Below, in pieces: positions 23,870 through 35,324 of a stretch of DNA of 64,000 nt. The translations under genes and the position numbers were made by a program. A model generated the notes under the pieces. That model did no database searches. It had not been told where the DNA came from and was given only the letters and a program-made list of their open reading frames with translations. How positions within the stretch are numbered: the stretch's first letter is position 1; each line of letters begins with the position of its first letter. The DNA is taken from contig NC_064215.1 of assembly GCF_023101765.2 (NCBI RefSeq), forward strand, positions 6,820,001 to 6,884,000. The letters are read 5' to 3'. This DNA comes from Spodoptera frugiperda (taxonomy: Eukaryota > Arthropoda > Insecta > Lepidoptera > Noctuidae).

Positions 23870-25036
23870 CTAGCTTTTGCCCGCGACTTCGTCCGCGTGG
23901 TTGTGTTAGTGGTTGGTGGTCAAAATTAAAACAACTTCTACCCTTTTTATTCGCTATAAAAAGTAGCCTATGTTCTTTCGTTCCCCATTAAGTGTCTAAA
24001 TACAAAGTTTCACTGTTACAACTTTAAAAATGACGAATTTCTATATGATCATTCATCCCCTATTTTTACCCACTCTCCCCTATGTCACAGCTTTAAAAAT
24101 GGCGAATTTCCATATGATTATTCATCCCCTATTTTTACCCAGTGTCCTCTATGTTACAGCATTAAAAATGGCTAATTTTCATATGACCATTCATCCCCTA
24201 TTTTTACCCACTCTCCCCTATATTTTGCAATAAAAAGTAGCCTATGTTCTTTCGTTTCCCATTAAGTGCCTAAATACAAAGTTTCACTGTTAGAGCTTAA
24301 AAAATGACGAATTTCCATATGACCATTCATCCCCTATTTTTACCCCCTTTCCCCTATTTTTTTGCAATAAATAGTAGCCTATGTTGTTCTTCAGGGTCTA
24401 TTCTATCTCTGTACCAAATTTCATCAAAATGTTCGGTTTACTGGTTTAGGCGTAACGGCGTAAGCGTAACAGACAGACAGGGCCGTGCAGCAGAAATCAT
24501 AATATTTTAATTTCACTACAACTTCTAAACCAAACGTCCAATTTTAATCATTCAAAGACCAAATATTATCAACATAAACTGTACTTATTGATGAAATAAT
24601 TTATTTTGATAAGGATTTATAGCATAAGCAAATAAACGCGTTTAAATGTAGTCCAAAAAAAATTCAAGATTTTTAAATAAAAATGTGGTTGTTGTGCCTC
24701 ACTCGACATAGATAGGTATAGTGTGTCGCGGACTTTTTTGTAGATATTTATAAGATCTACAATTAATTATAACATTTTATGGTTCTATCTTTTGTAGTTT
24801 CGGCAGCGTACGCAAAATAAGTAACTTCTTTGGTTGATTTTTTTCAGTTTGTGTCCGAAAAATCCAAATTTCTTACGGAACCCTATTTTTTTCCAAAATA
24901 AAATATAGCCTATGTTACTCGTGGATAATGTAGCTTTCGAATGGTGAAAGAATTTTTAAAATCGGTCCAGTAGTTTTTGAGCCTATTCATTACAACCAAA
25001 CAAACAAAGTTTTCCTCTTTATAATATTAGTGTAGA
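23870..25036 (-). mobile_element. Non-autonomous Helitron with internal minisatellite
   Basis: The 3' end on the minus strand is CGCGGGCAAAAGCTAG followed by T, the common lepidopteran Helitron terminus (rc of actagcttttgcccgcg at 23869). The 5' end reads TCTACACTAATATTATAAAG near 25036. The flanking base there is T rather than A, so the 5' border is less certain. The interior holds the 69-bp tandem array at 24020-24360 and a 'gttcggtttactggtttagg' motif typical of these elements. No helicase or Rep frame. Confidence 0.7.
24020..24360. repeat. Minisatellite with 69-bp unit inside Helitron
   Basis: At least three consecutive units of about 69 bp start near 24024, 24093 and 24162. Each contains aaaaatg(a/g)c(g/t)aatttc, atatga(t/c)(c/t)attcatccc and ctatttttaccca. 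A fourth, spaced copy begins near 24300. Because 69 is divisible by three, the + strand stays open and gives a false 67-aa 'protein' of 23-residue repeats. Confidence 0.8.
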
Positions 25037-26214
25037 AATCACACATTTTCACGTCAAAGGGAGAAATCTGACACACTCAAATAGTTTTAATGGTAGTCCT
25101 AACAATGTACAAAAAGATTTCTCAAGATGTTAACACTTTCGATTCAGTTAGTCAAGGGAGGGTACAATTCACTCCCAGACGGAGACGAAACTTTGCACTC
25201 TCGACTTCCCTCTTTGGCCGTAATGACTGAAGTTTTGTGTTTTTCTTGTCGTTGCCGCTTTACGACGATTTACTAGGGCCCCGGTTTTTTCGTAGCATAA
25301 ACTTTAAAGACTTTAAACTCATTGTGAAAAACAATAATGATGAAGTAAGGCGAAAATGGACGGCTTGGACTTAATGAAGTTGTACTACGATGGAAATAAA
25401 GAAAGGAGAGCTGAATTATTAGAGCTCGTTTCAATTTAATTTCTATCGTCTGGTTACGATTTTGTAATCTCTATGATAAATAACAGTCAAATTAGTACCT
25501 AGATGTTTCTCTGTCTGTCTGACTTTCATGTGATTCATTATTGACGTGTAAATGAGTTACATTGTAACCTATTTGCTAAATAAATATCATTTATCATTTA
25601 TCGAAAAATAATCAACCGATAGAAACTGCATTTTATAGGTAATTCTTTATGCTTATCCCAACTTCTTTAATAGTTCAAAGAAGAAGGTATACAATTGCGG
25701 AAGTTACTGTAGTAATTTAGTTTTACTCAATTTGAGGGTTACCCCAAAGAATTTACAGTTGAATGAACCTGTGGGTCAACCCTGGTAGTAAATAACTAAA
25801 CGCAGGGAGAGTTCACAGCAAAAAATCGTGCAATGCCCCAAACTTTGCACCTTATAATGACGGTCCAGTGAAAGCTACGCTCTAAAAATTCATAATAAAT
25901 TAAAAAGAGATGTAACTACTATCCTTACACACATTATCCATGAGTAATATTATAATGTTGTTAATACCTTTACTATAGCCGTGAGTTCATTGCCCAATGC
26001 CCATGATAGGACACAATTTGCAAAATGTTTAATATTCCTTACGTGCGAAGAAAACTCCACCTTGCTTGAACATACTTGCACTATTACAATAACGAGGATA
26101 CTATAGTTTAATTCAAACTTTAATGTCACAAATTTAAACTTTTACTGTTAGAAATCCGTATCGCTCTTATCCTTTGTTAAGTCACCACACCCGCATCATT
26201 CCACAAAATCGAAA
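25037..26214. other. Intergenic, no gene seen
   Basis: Mixed composition. A GC-balanced patch at about 25140-25300 (ccctctttggccgtaatgac, gtcgttgccgctttacgacg, ctagggccccgg) stands out but contains no recognisable gene. Confidence 0.4.
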
Positions 26215-26460
26215 CTACCGAGTCAAGTAGCCGAGTGGACCTGCCAAAGCGGTTCGCTAGTGTTGGATACCGACCTTTATTGTGGACCTCCACCGTTGCC
26301 AACGCGTTGTGGGATTTGATTTATTCCTATTCAGGCTTCAAGTGGGACTTTTGAACCGCTTGACCATTGCTTGTGGGAACGGGCACCGTAAATTATGTTC
26401 GGCACTTTGTTGTGCAAGTTGATTATTCAAGGCCCACTGGCCGTGCAGGGACAAGTATTT
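26215..26460. other. GC-balanced island, candidate conserved non-coding element
   Basis: From accgagtcaagtagccgagt through tgccaacgcgttgtgggatt to cactggccgtgcagggac the sequence is far less AT-rich than its flanks, with no long frame on either strand. The nature is unknown; it may be a regulatory element or a transposon relic. Confidence 0.25.
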
Positions 26461-27360
26461 TTATATTTTTTTATTCGGAAAATATTTTTGCATATTTTCG
26501 TGGATGATTAACGAGCCTTCCGGGCTTTTGAGTTTATTTTTGGAAGCGTATGCTGTGAATGAGACTCGAAGTTTATCGAGCTATTTTTTTTTAGTCTAGA
26601 CTTTTATAAATAAAGTTCTATATTTAGTGGGACGTAAAATCGAAATTATTATTCAATGGCAAATAAAAAAGTTTTTGTAGATGTTCGTCATAGTTATAGC
26701 CAAATATTAATTACATTATCAATTAACCCTTATTTAACTTCTAACACTCTGTAAATTAACTTTCCAAATTAACACCACATTTTAACAGCAAGCACGTAAT
26801 AGTTTACATGTGACCCTTTAATCTAATTTTTCATAGGGACAACGGTAATGGGAACGCGGTGGAAGTAGACAGTTATATATAGTTACTTCGACCCCTAATG
26901 GACTTAACCAGAGAACTATAAATTCTAACCGCCCCTTTCTAAAAGGATAATCACACAGACAACTCAGAAGCAAATGGGAATTTAGGACTCCCAGGGCGAA
27001 GGCCTAATTGACAAAACATACTCGATTACAGGCGCGTCCCTTCAACTTGGTAGTGGAAACAAATTGGAGTGCCAATGACTTTTGTAACAAAATTAATTAG
27101 GGGCCGCGTGATTTGAAATGTTTTTTGTGAGGACGTTCCTAGAGTTCAGCAAGGCGTGATTCGGTCTTTGAAAAGTGATATTGGGGTCGGAAAAATTGGT
27201 TTAAGTTTTTGTTGGATGAAATGGAATGTGGGTTACGAAAGTGCTTTTTTCATAGAAACTGTCTGAGTTTTGTGTGGTAAAATTGTGTTTTTACTTTAGT
27301 TTTTTTTTCGTCACTAATTACACTTGTTAATTTTTTTTAAAGTATGCATAAATGACTTTT
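26461..27360. other. Intergenic, no gene seen
   Basis: AT-rich with GC-balanced patches near 26860-26960 and 26990-27110. No frame or repeat is recognised. Confidence 0.4.
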
Positions 27361-27651
27361 TTATGGTGTAAGCCGGTAAACGAGCACAGGGATCTACTGA
27401 TGGTAAACAATCACCACCACCCGAATCACTAGAGGCGTTACAAGTGCGTTGGTGGCCTTTTGGGTGTTGAGAATTGAGAAAGGGTTGTTAGGGAATTGGG
27501 AATTGGGATGAATGGGAATGGGAATGGGGTACTTGGGCCACCGGTAACCTCACTCACACGATGAAAGACAACGCCAAGATTGTTTCACGTCGGTTTTCTG
27601 TGACAGTGGTATTACTCCGGTCAAGCCGGCCCATCCGTACCGCCGAAGCAT
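27361..27651 (+). repeat. Lepidopteran interspersed repeat, family A, best copy
   Basis: The fullest copy in the window: ttatggtgtaagccggtaaa cgagc, cctttt-gggtgttgag, gaatgggaatgggaatgggg, cgatgaaagacaacgcc, attgtttcacgtcggttttc, ttactccggtcaagccggcc and catccgtaccgccgaagcat. It abuts the poly(A)-side end of the LINE remnant at 27652, so one was probably inserted against the other. Confidence 0.65.
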
Positions 27652-28500
27652 ACGTTTATTTTTCTCCACCACAATGAAAAATAGTACAAATTAAATAACA
27701 ATAATGATGGTGTTGTGGAGACTGGAGCCTGTACTAGGAATACCTGTGTTACACAGGTCTCCAGGCCTCTCAACTACTCTGATACAGTTAGTATACAATC
27801 ACAATAACAGATCACATTGCAAGGATGGAACAAACAAATAAATGAAAAATAAATCAAAGGAAAATGAAAAATGATCAAAAGCAATTACATTAACAAAATG
27901 AAAAGACATCAAAAATTATCTACGTATTATGTGATTGATTATTTATGTGTGTGAGGATGCCTGTATAAACGGGGTGTGTGTATGTGTGTAATGTATAAGT
28001 GTAAGGGTAATATGTCAGTATATATATGTGTGATACTCCAAAACAAGTCATCTGGTGACTAGTATTTTTTTATAAAATTACTTCTAGGAGACTCTCTGTG
28101 GATTCGTAATCAAGAGATTTAAGCCAATACTGGACTTTACTCTTACAGTTAAATTTGCATGGTTTTCTCGCAGTTAATACTAGACTGTTACACATTTTGC
28201 CGAAACATTTGAGATAAATATCAGTTCTTGAACAAGGATTCTGTAACTTTGTAGGCAGCATTAACGAAAACAAGGAACAAGATTAACTTTACTTAGCGAG
28301 TAGGTCACATTGATACCGACTAATGTTTTCCTTATGCGTTTCGAATCTTTTAAAGCCATCTTGTATCTATTTAAGAAGAAAAACATCTTTGTTTTAAGAT
28401 TGTTAATTCATACTATTAATTTGATTAACTTTAACAATTCGACTTTGATATCTTCATTGAGGAAAATTTTTAGTAGAAATCTATCGTCATCAGAATCGAT
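27652..28500 (-). mobile_element. Decayed LINE (Jockey/CR1-like), 3' end with reverse-transcriptase C-terminal relic
   Basis: A minus-strand frame at 28273-28070 ends in NCKSKVQYWLKSLDYEST-ESLLEV, the pattern 'FK.KLK.WL....FYS..EFL' found at the C-terminus of Jockey/CR1-type ORF2 proteins. It is followed by a 3' UTR that finishes in caatgaaaaatagtac (rc gtactatttttcattg) and GTGGTGGAGAAAAATAAACG, a polyadenylation-like end. Upstream on the minus strand the frame is broken by stops, so the element is dead and 5' truncated. Confidence 0.55.
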
Positions 28501-28644
28501 TCAGTAAGTTATGTTTATAGGGAATTTGAAAAAAATAAAAATAAACAATCCCAGAGGATCTCTCGAGGTCTCATACCGTCGTTGTGCCGAATTTCAACCC
28601 AATAGGTTCAGTATTGTATAGTTTAAAATGTTTTAGTATTTTAT

Positions 28645-28763
<119 letters not shown>

Positions 28764-31739
28764 TATTCTTATCTCTTTCATATTCTCTTTCTCTTTCTCT
28801 TTTCTATTGTGAGAGTACCAATATGTTTTTGTACCAATACCATTAGTATCTCGTTTGCGTTAATGTTCTAATACATTTATTTTAAAACCCAATACAAATA
28901 CCTTGAATATTTAATATTTTTTTTATCTGGTGTGGAATGGTGGTGTATTTATGTGTTTTAGACTTAGTCTATTTCCATACCTACATGGAACAAAATTCCT
29001 ACATAAAGCTTATCATCACTTGACCAAAGAAAATGAGTATATAAGGTAGAAGTTTTTATTTACTTTGAAATGTATAAAGCATTGTGTTGTCCATCGGAAT
29101 ATCTGAAAGCAATATTTTTAGTAAAGGAAGACGTTAAAAAATGTTCTTCAAGTGAACTAAGTTCATCGATTTATCAACAAACCTTTACCAATCGTCTGGA
29201 TTTTTGTGCGTTTGAAATATGAAGTCCGTAACAGCAAAGAAATGTAAGTAATTACTTAGATGGAAAAAGAAATCTAATATTTCACGGGATATAAATGGAA
29301 GTGGATACGTTTGTACAGTTTTTTTCGAAGTATTGTCGTTATTTTTTTATTGTTAAAATGTATTTAATCAGGATGGCAGAGTTTCCCTATGAAGTATTTA
29401 TGTTATAACAGTCTACTGGACTGAAATAATCTTCTATGAATTAATAAAAATAATTTCGGTACTGGGAATTGTGCCTACGAAAGGGGGTCATTCGTCTCGA
29501 GGTAAGTCAAGTCATACCAAGCTAGTCACCAAATTGGTGCTTAAACAGATGTACCTAACCCTTATGGGTGGTAATTAACGGTAACAATAAAATTATTACA
29601 AACCTAAGTCCACCTTTGGCTGACAGATTTGAGATCGACGATTAAAAGATTCAGGTTTCACACAGTGCTACTGCCTGATCTCTCTTAAATGTATACTTGT
29701 ATAGTCCCTTTATCGATTTAACGAAGAGTAGGGATAACAAATGTATTCCACTCAATTCTGCCGTCCCACAAAATTACGTAGTCTTGTAATGGAACCCTAT
29801 TGACAAAAAAAAATTGCAGCATCACTTGGCAAATTAGAAAATATACCATACCACATATCGTAAGGAATTCGACTCAAAGTTAAGGTAACAATTTCGTAAA
29901 CACCAATTAAACACACGCCTACATCTAAATACCCACATCAAACTGAGTAACACTACTGAAGTACTCGTCGCTTCAACCGTAAACTTGTTTCATTTAATAC
30001 AGAACTTGTTTAAGCTTGCAAACTCATATACACTAAACACTCCACTTAATACAGCAAAAGTTTATTAAGCAAACAGAACTGCGCTGCACATTGTGAACGA
30101 ATCGATGTTTAAAGTTGTCGATAGTGCATGTAAAGTTGATAATGTATGGTATTACAATCATGTACTAAAGGGAGTCGCTATCGCCTTTTATTGGACTGGG
30201 GTTCTTTTTATGTTGAATTAAAAATCGCTGGAAAAATCTGTGATGGCTGTTCTTTTTTTTCAAAGATTAGAGCAGTGATTTTGAGTCATTTGGTGTTTGA
30301 ATGTATGAATGAAATAATTATAATATTACCTGCCACACACAGAGACTTAAAATATGCCTTAGTGACGCCTTCTTTCCAAAACAATTACTAAGGACTGGGT
30401 TAAACAACCATTAATTTACCCTGAGTACTGCAGTTAGATATTATGTCGAAAATCAACTCTTGGGAATGAGTCCTAACCACTTACATATATTTTCCATAAC
30501 TAAATAGTAAGTGAGTTATTAAAAAAGAAAATTATTTCTAGGTAACGTAAAAACGACTAAAAAAATAAAACTACAGTTTATTCAAAATTCATAAAGTGTC
30601 TTTTCTTAGTACCAGAGTCGAAAGCCAAACAATATTAAGTAACTACATGAAGACGCTTCGATGAACTTCCAAAGAGTTTGTTTAAGACTAGCTTTTGATA
30701 CCGACTTTTCTTATTTTATGGTAGAAATAAAATAAAAGGTCGACCTTTTAAAGGTTTAATATAGAGACCGTACAATGGTTGGAAGTGCTCGTCATGTAAG
30801 ATATTAACTGAGCATGATACGAGCCCCGAGACGTTCACAATTTAGTTCCACGACGTAAAGAGAAAGAAGAATTCCTTGTGACGTAATGATGACAGACGGC
30901 CCTAAATAGGTGAAGAAATTGTACCTATTTAGGTAGAATATGAGTTACAGCCCCTCAGAATGTTATAGCTGTTTTTGGAGAACTGTTTGTAGAAGAAAAT
31001 TTGATGGTAATTACGTAATACGAAATTCTAGGCTTGATATAAGCGCATACATTAAAAACTTTTATATTTTAAACAGTTTAATATTCCGTAAGACTTTCTT
31101 TACTTTGTATAAAATAACTGATAGTTCTTACAAGTTATAATAATAGTTCTTAATACATACTTTTTATGCTATATTTCTTACACTCCACATTCCTGTCTAG
31201 TCCAAGTTAGTGTTCAGAGGAATAGAAGTCTTTAGAAAATAACATCTACCGTATACCGCACAATTCTAGTATATACAATAGTATTTTTATCTTACTCATA
31301 ACATTTCAACAAAAACACAATTTTAAGCAAAAACAAAGCCTTGATCAAAACCAAATTAAATTCCCAAGCTTAAAATAATCTGAACACACAAACTTATCAA
31401 CAGATTTTGTCACTATGGCCGCTGTTAAATATTTTATAGGCTTTGTCCGCCGAAAATCAATTTAAGACAAGGAACTTAAAAGAAGGGGTCGCTTATCTAT
31501 CTTTGGCAGCTGTGCAGAACAACTCAGTGGGCCGAGGGTCCAATGTTTTTATTAATATCGAATTTTTGTCTCTTTTCGCCTTGTTTTTCTTGAGATCAGG
31601 GAGAATATTAAGGATATTAGCTGCATAGATATTTATGTTTTATTTTTGTGGGTTAAGAATCGGGGTTGATGCTTTGTTTATTTAGTTGGGAATGATGTCG
31701 AGATTGATGAAGTGTACCTTTAGTACGAGTTTGCTTTAT
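28764..31739. other. Long intergenic stretch, no gene seen
   Basis: AT-rich DNA. A GC-balanced patch at 31390-31610 (actatggccgctgttaaat, aaggggtcgcttatctat, cagtgggccgagggtcc) carries a short + frame with no recognisable motif. It could be a non-coding conserved element. Confidence 0.4.
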
Positions 31740-31860
31740 GTTGAAAGTAATCGAAACGAGAGCGCGTTTGGCGCTCTGATTGGCCAACTCAAATAAACCA
31801 ACCAATCACAGTACTGTTTATAATGGATTCAGCCACAGAACTCGGACCTCGTGCCTACAT
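31740..31860. repeat. Candidate small repeat with GAGCGCG/GCGCTC stem
   Basis: Contains gagagcgcgtttggcgctct (arms GAGCGC and GCGCTC around a short loop), then attggccaactcaaataaac and caaccaatcacag. The GATTGGCC and CCAATC motifs are inverted relative to each other. I believe this resembles a recurrent moth sequence, but boundaries and class are not resolved. Confidence 0.3.
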
Positions 31861-32576
31861 GGAATCAAGCAATATAGTAAGACGAATTGAAATTTATAAA
31901 TAAAAAGGGTATGTAAGTGATAATTTTCTTCCTGAATAATTACCACTACTTCTAAGGATTCTTACACAAAGGGCGTCAATGAGTTCAATTGCAAAGCCTA
32001 AGCTGTCTGAGCCCTTGTTTTACTTACCTTATATGCATGTCAATACAATAATTTTACAGAATTTTTCCTATGTACATTCAGCCAAGTTATTTATTATACA
32101 AGGAAGAAAATAAATAATTGTTCCATGACTTCATATTCAACTGTTCTATTTACAAGACTTATGCCAATTAAAAAAATAGTGGTTAAATAAAAATAGTTAC
32201 GATGTTTAAAATTGTGGTAAAATTACTTAATACCTTTAAGCATAAAAAAGCTGGAAGTCAGAAAATGACTCATCATAGTACAATTTCTTAGAAGGAACTC
32301 TTTGCACAATATTAATTAAAAGTTTTTTTTTTTTTCTTTGAATAGAATTCCAAGAACATCGGTTTTTGTTACAAAACTGTTATAAAAATAAATGTAGTTA
32401 CCCAAATCTGTCAAAATTAAAAGATAAAACGTTGATATTAAATACGGTAAAGTGAACTTCTTTCTTTTCCTAATAAGATCTAAATTTATTTGTAGATGGA
32501 GGAAGAATATATTTAACATTTTCGCTAATATTATAAATAAATGAAAAAAGCGTGATTGTTTATCTTTCTTTTAAGT

Positions 32577-32725
32577 CGCAACGAAGCTTTTCTATGGCAT
32601 GACCGACTCACCTTATACCCTGCCTGTACCTATACCAAATTTCATCAACATTCGTTCAGTTGTTTCAGGATGATTAACGAACAAACATCCAAACAAACAA
32701 ACTTTCACATTTTTAGTATTAATGT
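32577..32725 (-). mobile_element. Helitron-related fragment
   Basis: Reads, on the + strand, ataccaaatttcatcaacat, cgttcagttgtttcaggatg, attaacgaacaaacatccaa and acaaactttcacatttttag, the inverse of the 5' part of common lepidopteran Helitrons (AAAGTTTGTTTGTTTGGATG...). No intact ends. Confidence 0.5.
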
Positions 32726-33390
32726 GATTTTTCCATCCGGAGATGTTTAGTGATGTTTATAGGTATAAGTATTTTGTTCCGTTGAGCACATGAGCGAAAC
32801 CATAATTATACGAAAAGAATAACAAATTTTCCATTCATTTTAGAATAATATTTCTAGAGATCAATTTGTTTTCGAAACCGATACCTTTTATTCCAACATC
32901 AAATAGTTTTACTATTTACGAGTTTCAATACCATTCATTTCACCACTCTCTCTAAATTCAAAACTGAATTGTACATTTAGGAAACAAGGTTCTAATTTGC
33001 TTAAACGAATAACGCCTGCCAACAATGTGATATTAGTTGAGTAAAACAATGTTCGAACAATATCGACAGGAGCTTTAAACTCCGACCCGACTGTAGAACA
33101 ATAAAACTAGAGATATTAAAGAAAATATTACCTGAAGCGAAGGTTTTATTCAACTGAAAGTGGTATATTATTGAGAAACATGTTTTCTTAGTAGATGTAC
33201 TTATTATTAGTTTTATTATAAAGTATGATAGTTTTTAATACTGAAGTAAATATTATAAAAGTATACAGTTCTCTCAACAATGTACTTAAGATTAACGTCT
33301 TAATTGTTTTTATACTACATTCTGATATTTGTTACTTGCGTTTAAACAAAAAAAAATGGTAACTTATAAGGTATCGCTCCAGCTTCAATA
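32726..33390. other. Intergenic, no gene seen
   Basis: AT-rich DNA without supported features. Confidence 0.4.
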
Positions 33391-33511
33391 GTGCTGCGGA
33401 CTGATCCAGCTCGAAAAGTAGGAGTAGGAACGGCGTGGCTTTTTAAGACTCTGACACTCTCTCTCTAGTCTTGCCCATAGCGAGAAAAATGCATTGGATT
33501 TTTTCCCTCAA
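33391..33511 (+). repeat. Interspersed repeat, family B, decayed
   Basis: Contains gtgctgcggactgatccagc tcgaaaagtaggagtaggaa cg, gtggctttttaagactctga and gcgagaaaaatgcattggat, a shortened family B copy. Confidence 0.55.
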
Positions 33512-34549
33512 AATAACAAAAAGGCCTCGTTATAATTGTTCAAAATATTGCGAAATTTATATACAATAAGCCCGTAGCTGCTACGTTTAAGACGAACAAA
33601 CAAACAGAATGATAGTGTAAACTAAAGTTGGTACTCAATAAAATACTAGCATATAAAATAAAAAGGTACAATATCTTAAGTTTACCCGCATTGATCCGTA
33701 ATTCTGCTTGCTTAGATTTAATGCTAGATCCATAAAAAGAATCATTAAGTATATCGATTACGGGTAGGTAAAAATAAATGCTTACTTATTACACGACTTT
33801 GCTCTTTATTCTCACCGTGAAACTAACTCAGAACTAAATAATAAGAAAAGTAGTTATAGTAATTAGTCCCTTGTAAGTATATAAGTGAAAGATTGTAGCT
33901 TAAAATTACCATGATATGCCATGACATGCTGTTAGAACATTTATGACGATAAGATGCTCTATATTTACGTAATTTTCTTTATACAATATTATTATATATA
34001 CAAGCTTACATCACTGAAATATATGAAGTATTATAAATACATAAACGAACAGGTCATAAGTATATTACCTACGTTTGGGTTCGACATAAATCGTCTGATA
34101 TAGTAAGATAGTGACGTGAAAATATGTCCGCTTCATTTTGTAGTAGGTGAACCTTTGCGGTCCCCCCTCCATTACTTACGCACCTTGAGCCTCGCGAACA
34201 TTGAGTTCTGAAAGAACATACTTACAAACTTTTACAATAAAAACGTTCAAGGCACTAATTTCCAGCGAAAACTTTTTTCAACCAACAATAATTCACAACG
34301 ATAAAATTCACATTAAAACATAAAATAAAAACTTAGTAAAAGTTCACGATTGAAACGAACGAGAAATTATTCCACGTCTTCTAATAAACGGCCATGTTGT
34401 TGTCCCTAATAATAATAAATACCAAAAACAATTTAATTTTCACTCTCTCGGTTTTCAGACATCGAAAATGACAGTTTAATCGCTGTCATACAACATTGCG
34501 GTTTAATTACACGATCCGACCCGCGTCGCAAAGTGTTTAAGTAGAGCTG
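33512..34549. other. Intergenic, no gene seen
   Basis: AT-rich DNA up to about 34.5 kb, where composition shifts towards the promoter-like segment of the next gene. Confidence 0.4.
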
Positions 34550-34811
34550 TCACATCCAAATAAAACGCCCTTTCCCACATCCAAGAGGAAAAGTCATTGG
34601 GGAAATTCGTGGGGTGCGACGCACCGGCGTGTTTTCACTCCAGCCAGTGCCGTTTTCGCCGACGCCGCGAGAGGGCGCCATCTGCGCTCCCGTACCGACC
34701 ACGTGACTTGTTGCTCGAAACACAATCCCGACGCTCGCACACAAACAAAACATGCATCCCGATGCAACGTGACGTGTTTATTATGAGACCGACCACCTAC
34801 AACTTACTGAC
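34550..34811 (+). promoter_or_regulatory. Candidate promoter / 5' leader of the 170-aa gene
   Basis: An abrupt GC-rich stretch (gacgccgcgagagggcgcc, ccgacgctcgcac) directly upstream of the 34812 ATG, unlike the AT-rich surroundings. It contains a CACGTGAC E-box (34700-34707) and a CRE-like TGACGTG (34770-34776). The motif aaataaaacg near 34559 is a weak TATA-like candidate. The transcription start is not resolved. The segment cataccaagaggaaaag-like at 34578 (catccaagaggaaaagtcat) resembles the end of family B. Confidence 0.4.
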
Positions 34812-35324
34812 ATGAATTTCATAGCCAAACCCCTTTACAACCATGCTCGTCTCCTTATGCTATTAAGTTTCGTCCTCGCAATTTTACTCACCGGTGTATT
34901 TCTCCGCACCAAAAATAAGGACACACAAATCACAAGTTTGGACGATATTCAAGAGCTCGAGGACAGTACTGAATACGAGTCTATGATAAATTCGAGCGCA
35001 ACGGAGCCGAGGAAAACGCGAAGAAAAGAATACCTGTACCGCCTTTTGACAAATACGACCCGTTCCCTCATACAAATGGAAATAAAAGCTAGGAGACTGG
35101 AGGAAAATATGCGTAGGATTAAGGAGAAGACTGCAGATTTATTGTGGAAGAACAAGGACAAAGCTTTGTGGCATATTCTGTTCAAGAATATAAGCAGACA
35201 TATTTCAATCCGACATGAGTTCCACCAGCACGCGAGTCTGAGACGAATAATGCAGGACACTAATACCCATACACATAATAGAAAGGCGGGACGGAGAAAA
35301 GTTTTATTGCGTAGAAGAAAATAA
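34812..35324 (+). CDS. Uncharacterised 170-aa protein with N-terminal hydrophobic anchor and basic C-terminus
   Basis: I do not recognise the family. Residues 14-31 (LLMLLSFVLAILLTGVFL) form one strong hydrophobic segment after a basic N-terminus (K6, R13), so it is a signal-anchor or uncleaved signal. Residues 42-58 are acidic. A basic run, RKTRRK (67-72), could be a convertase site. Residues 73-130 are heptad-like and mostly helical with many K/R/E. The tail, 157-170, is strongly basic (RRKVLLRRRK at the end). Sequons lie at N60, N81 and N126. There is no conserved cysteine framework. The ORF is the longest uninterrupted one in the window and starts right below a GC-rich promoter-like segment. 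AATAAA overlaps the stop (about 35321-35326). It could be a type II membrane protein, a secreted basic protein, or one exon of a larger gene. Confidence 0.6.
   Translation: MNFIAKPLYNHARLLMLLSFVLAILLTGVFLRTKNKDTQITSLDDIQELEDSTEYESMINSSATEPRKTRRKEYLYRLLTNTTRSLIQMEIKARRLEENMRRIKEKTADLLWKNKDKALWHILFKNISRHISIRHEFHQHASLRRIMQDTNTHTHNRKAGRRKVLLRRRK

Noticed and set aside
24030..24233. Regularly spaced repeats (CRISPR-like) or a repeat protein
   Set aside because: The units are contiguous 69-bp minisatellite copies without unique spacers, inside a Helitron in a eukaryotic genome.
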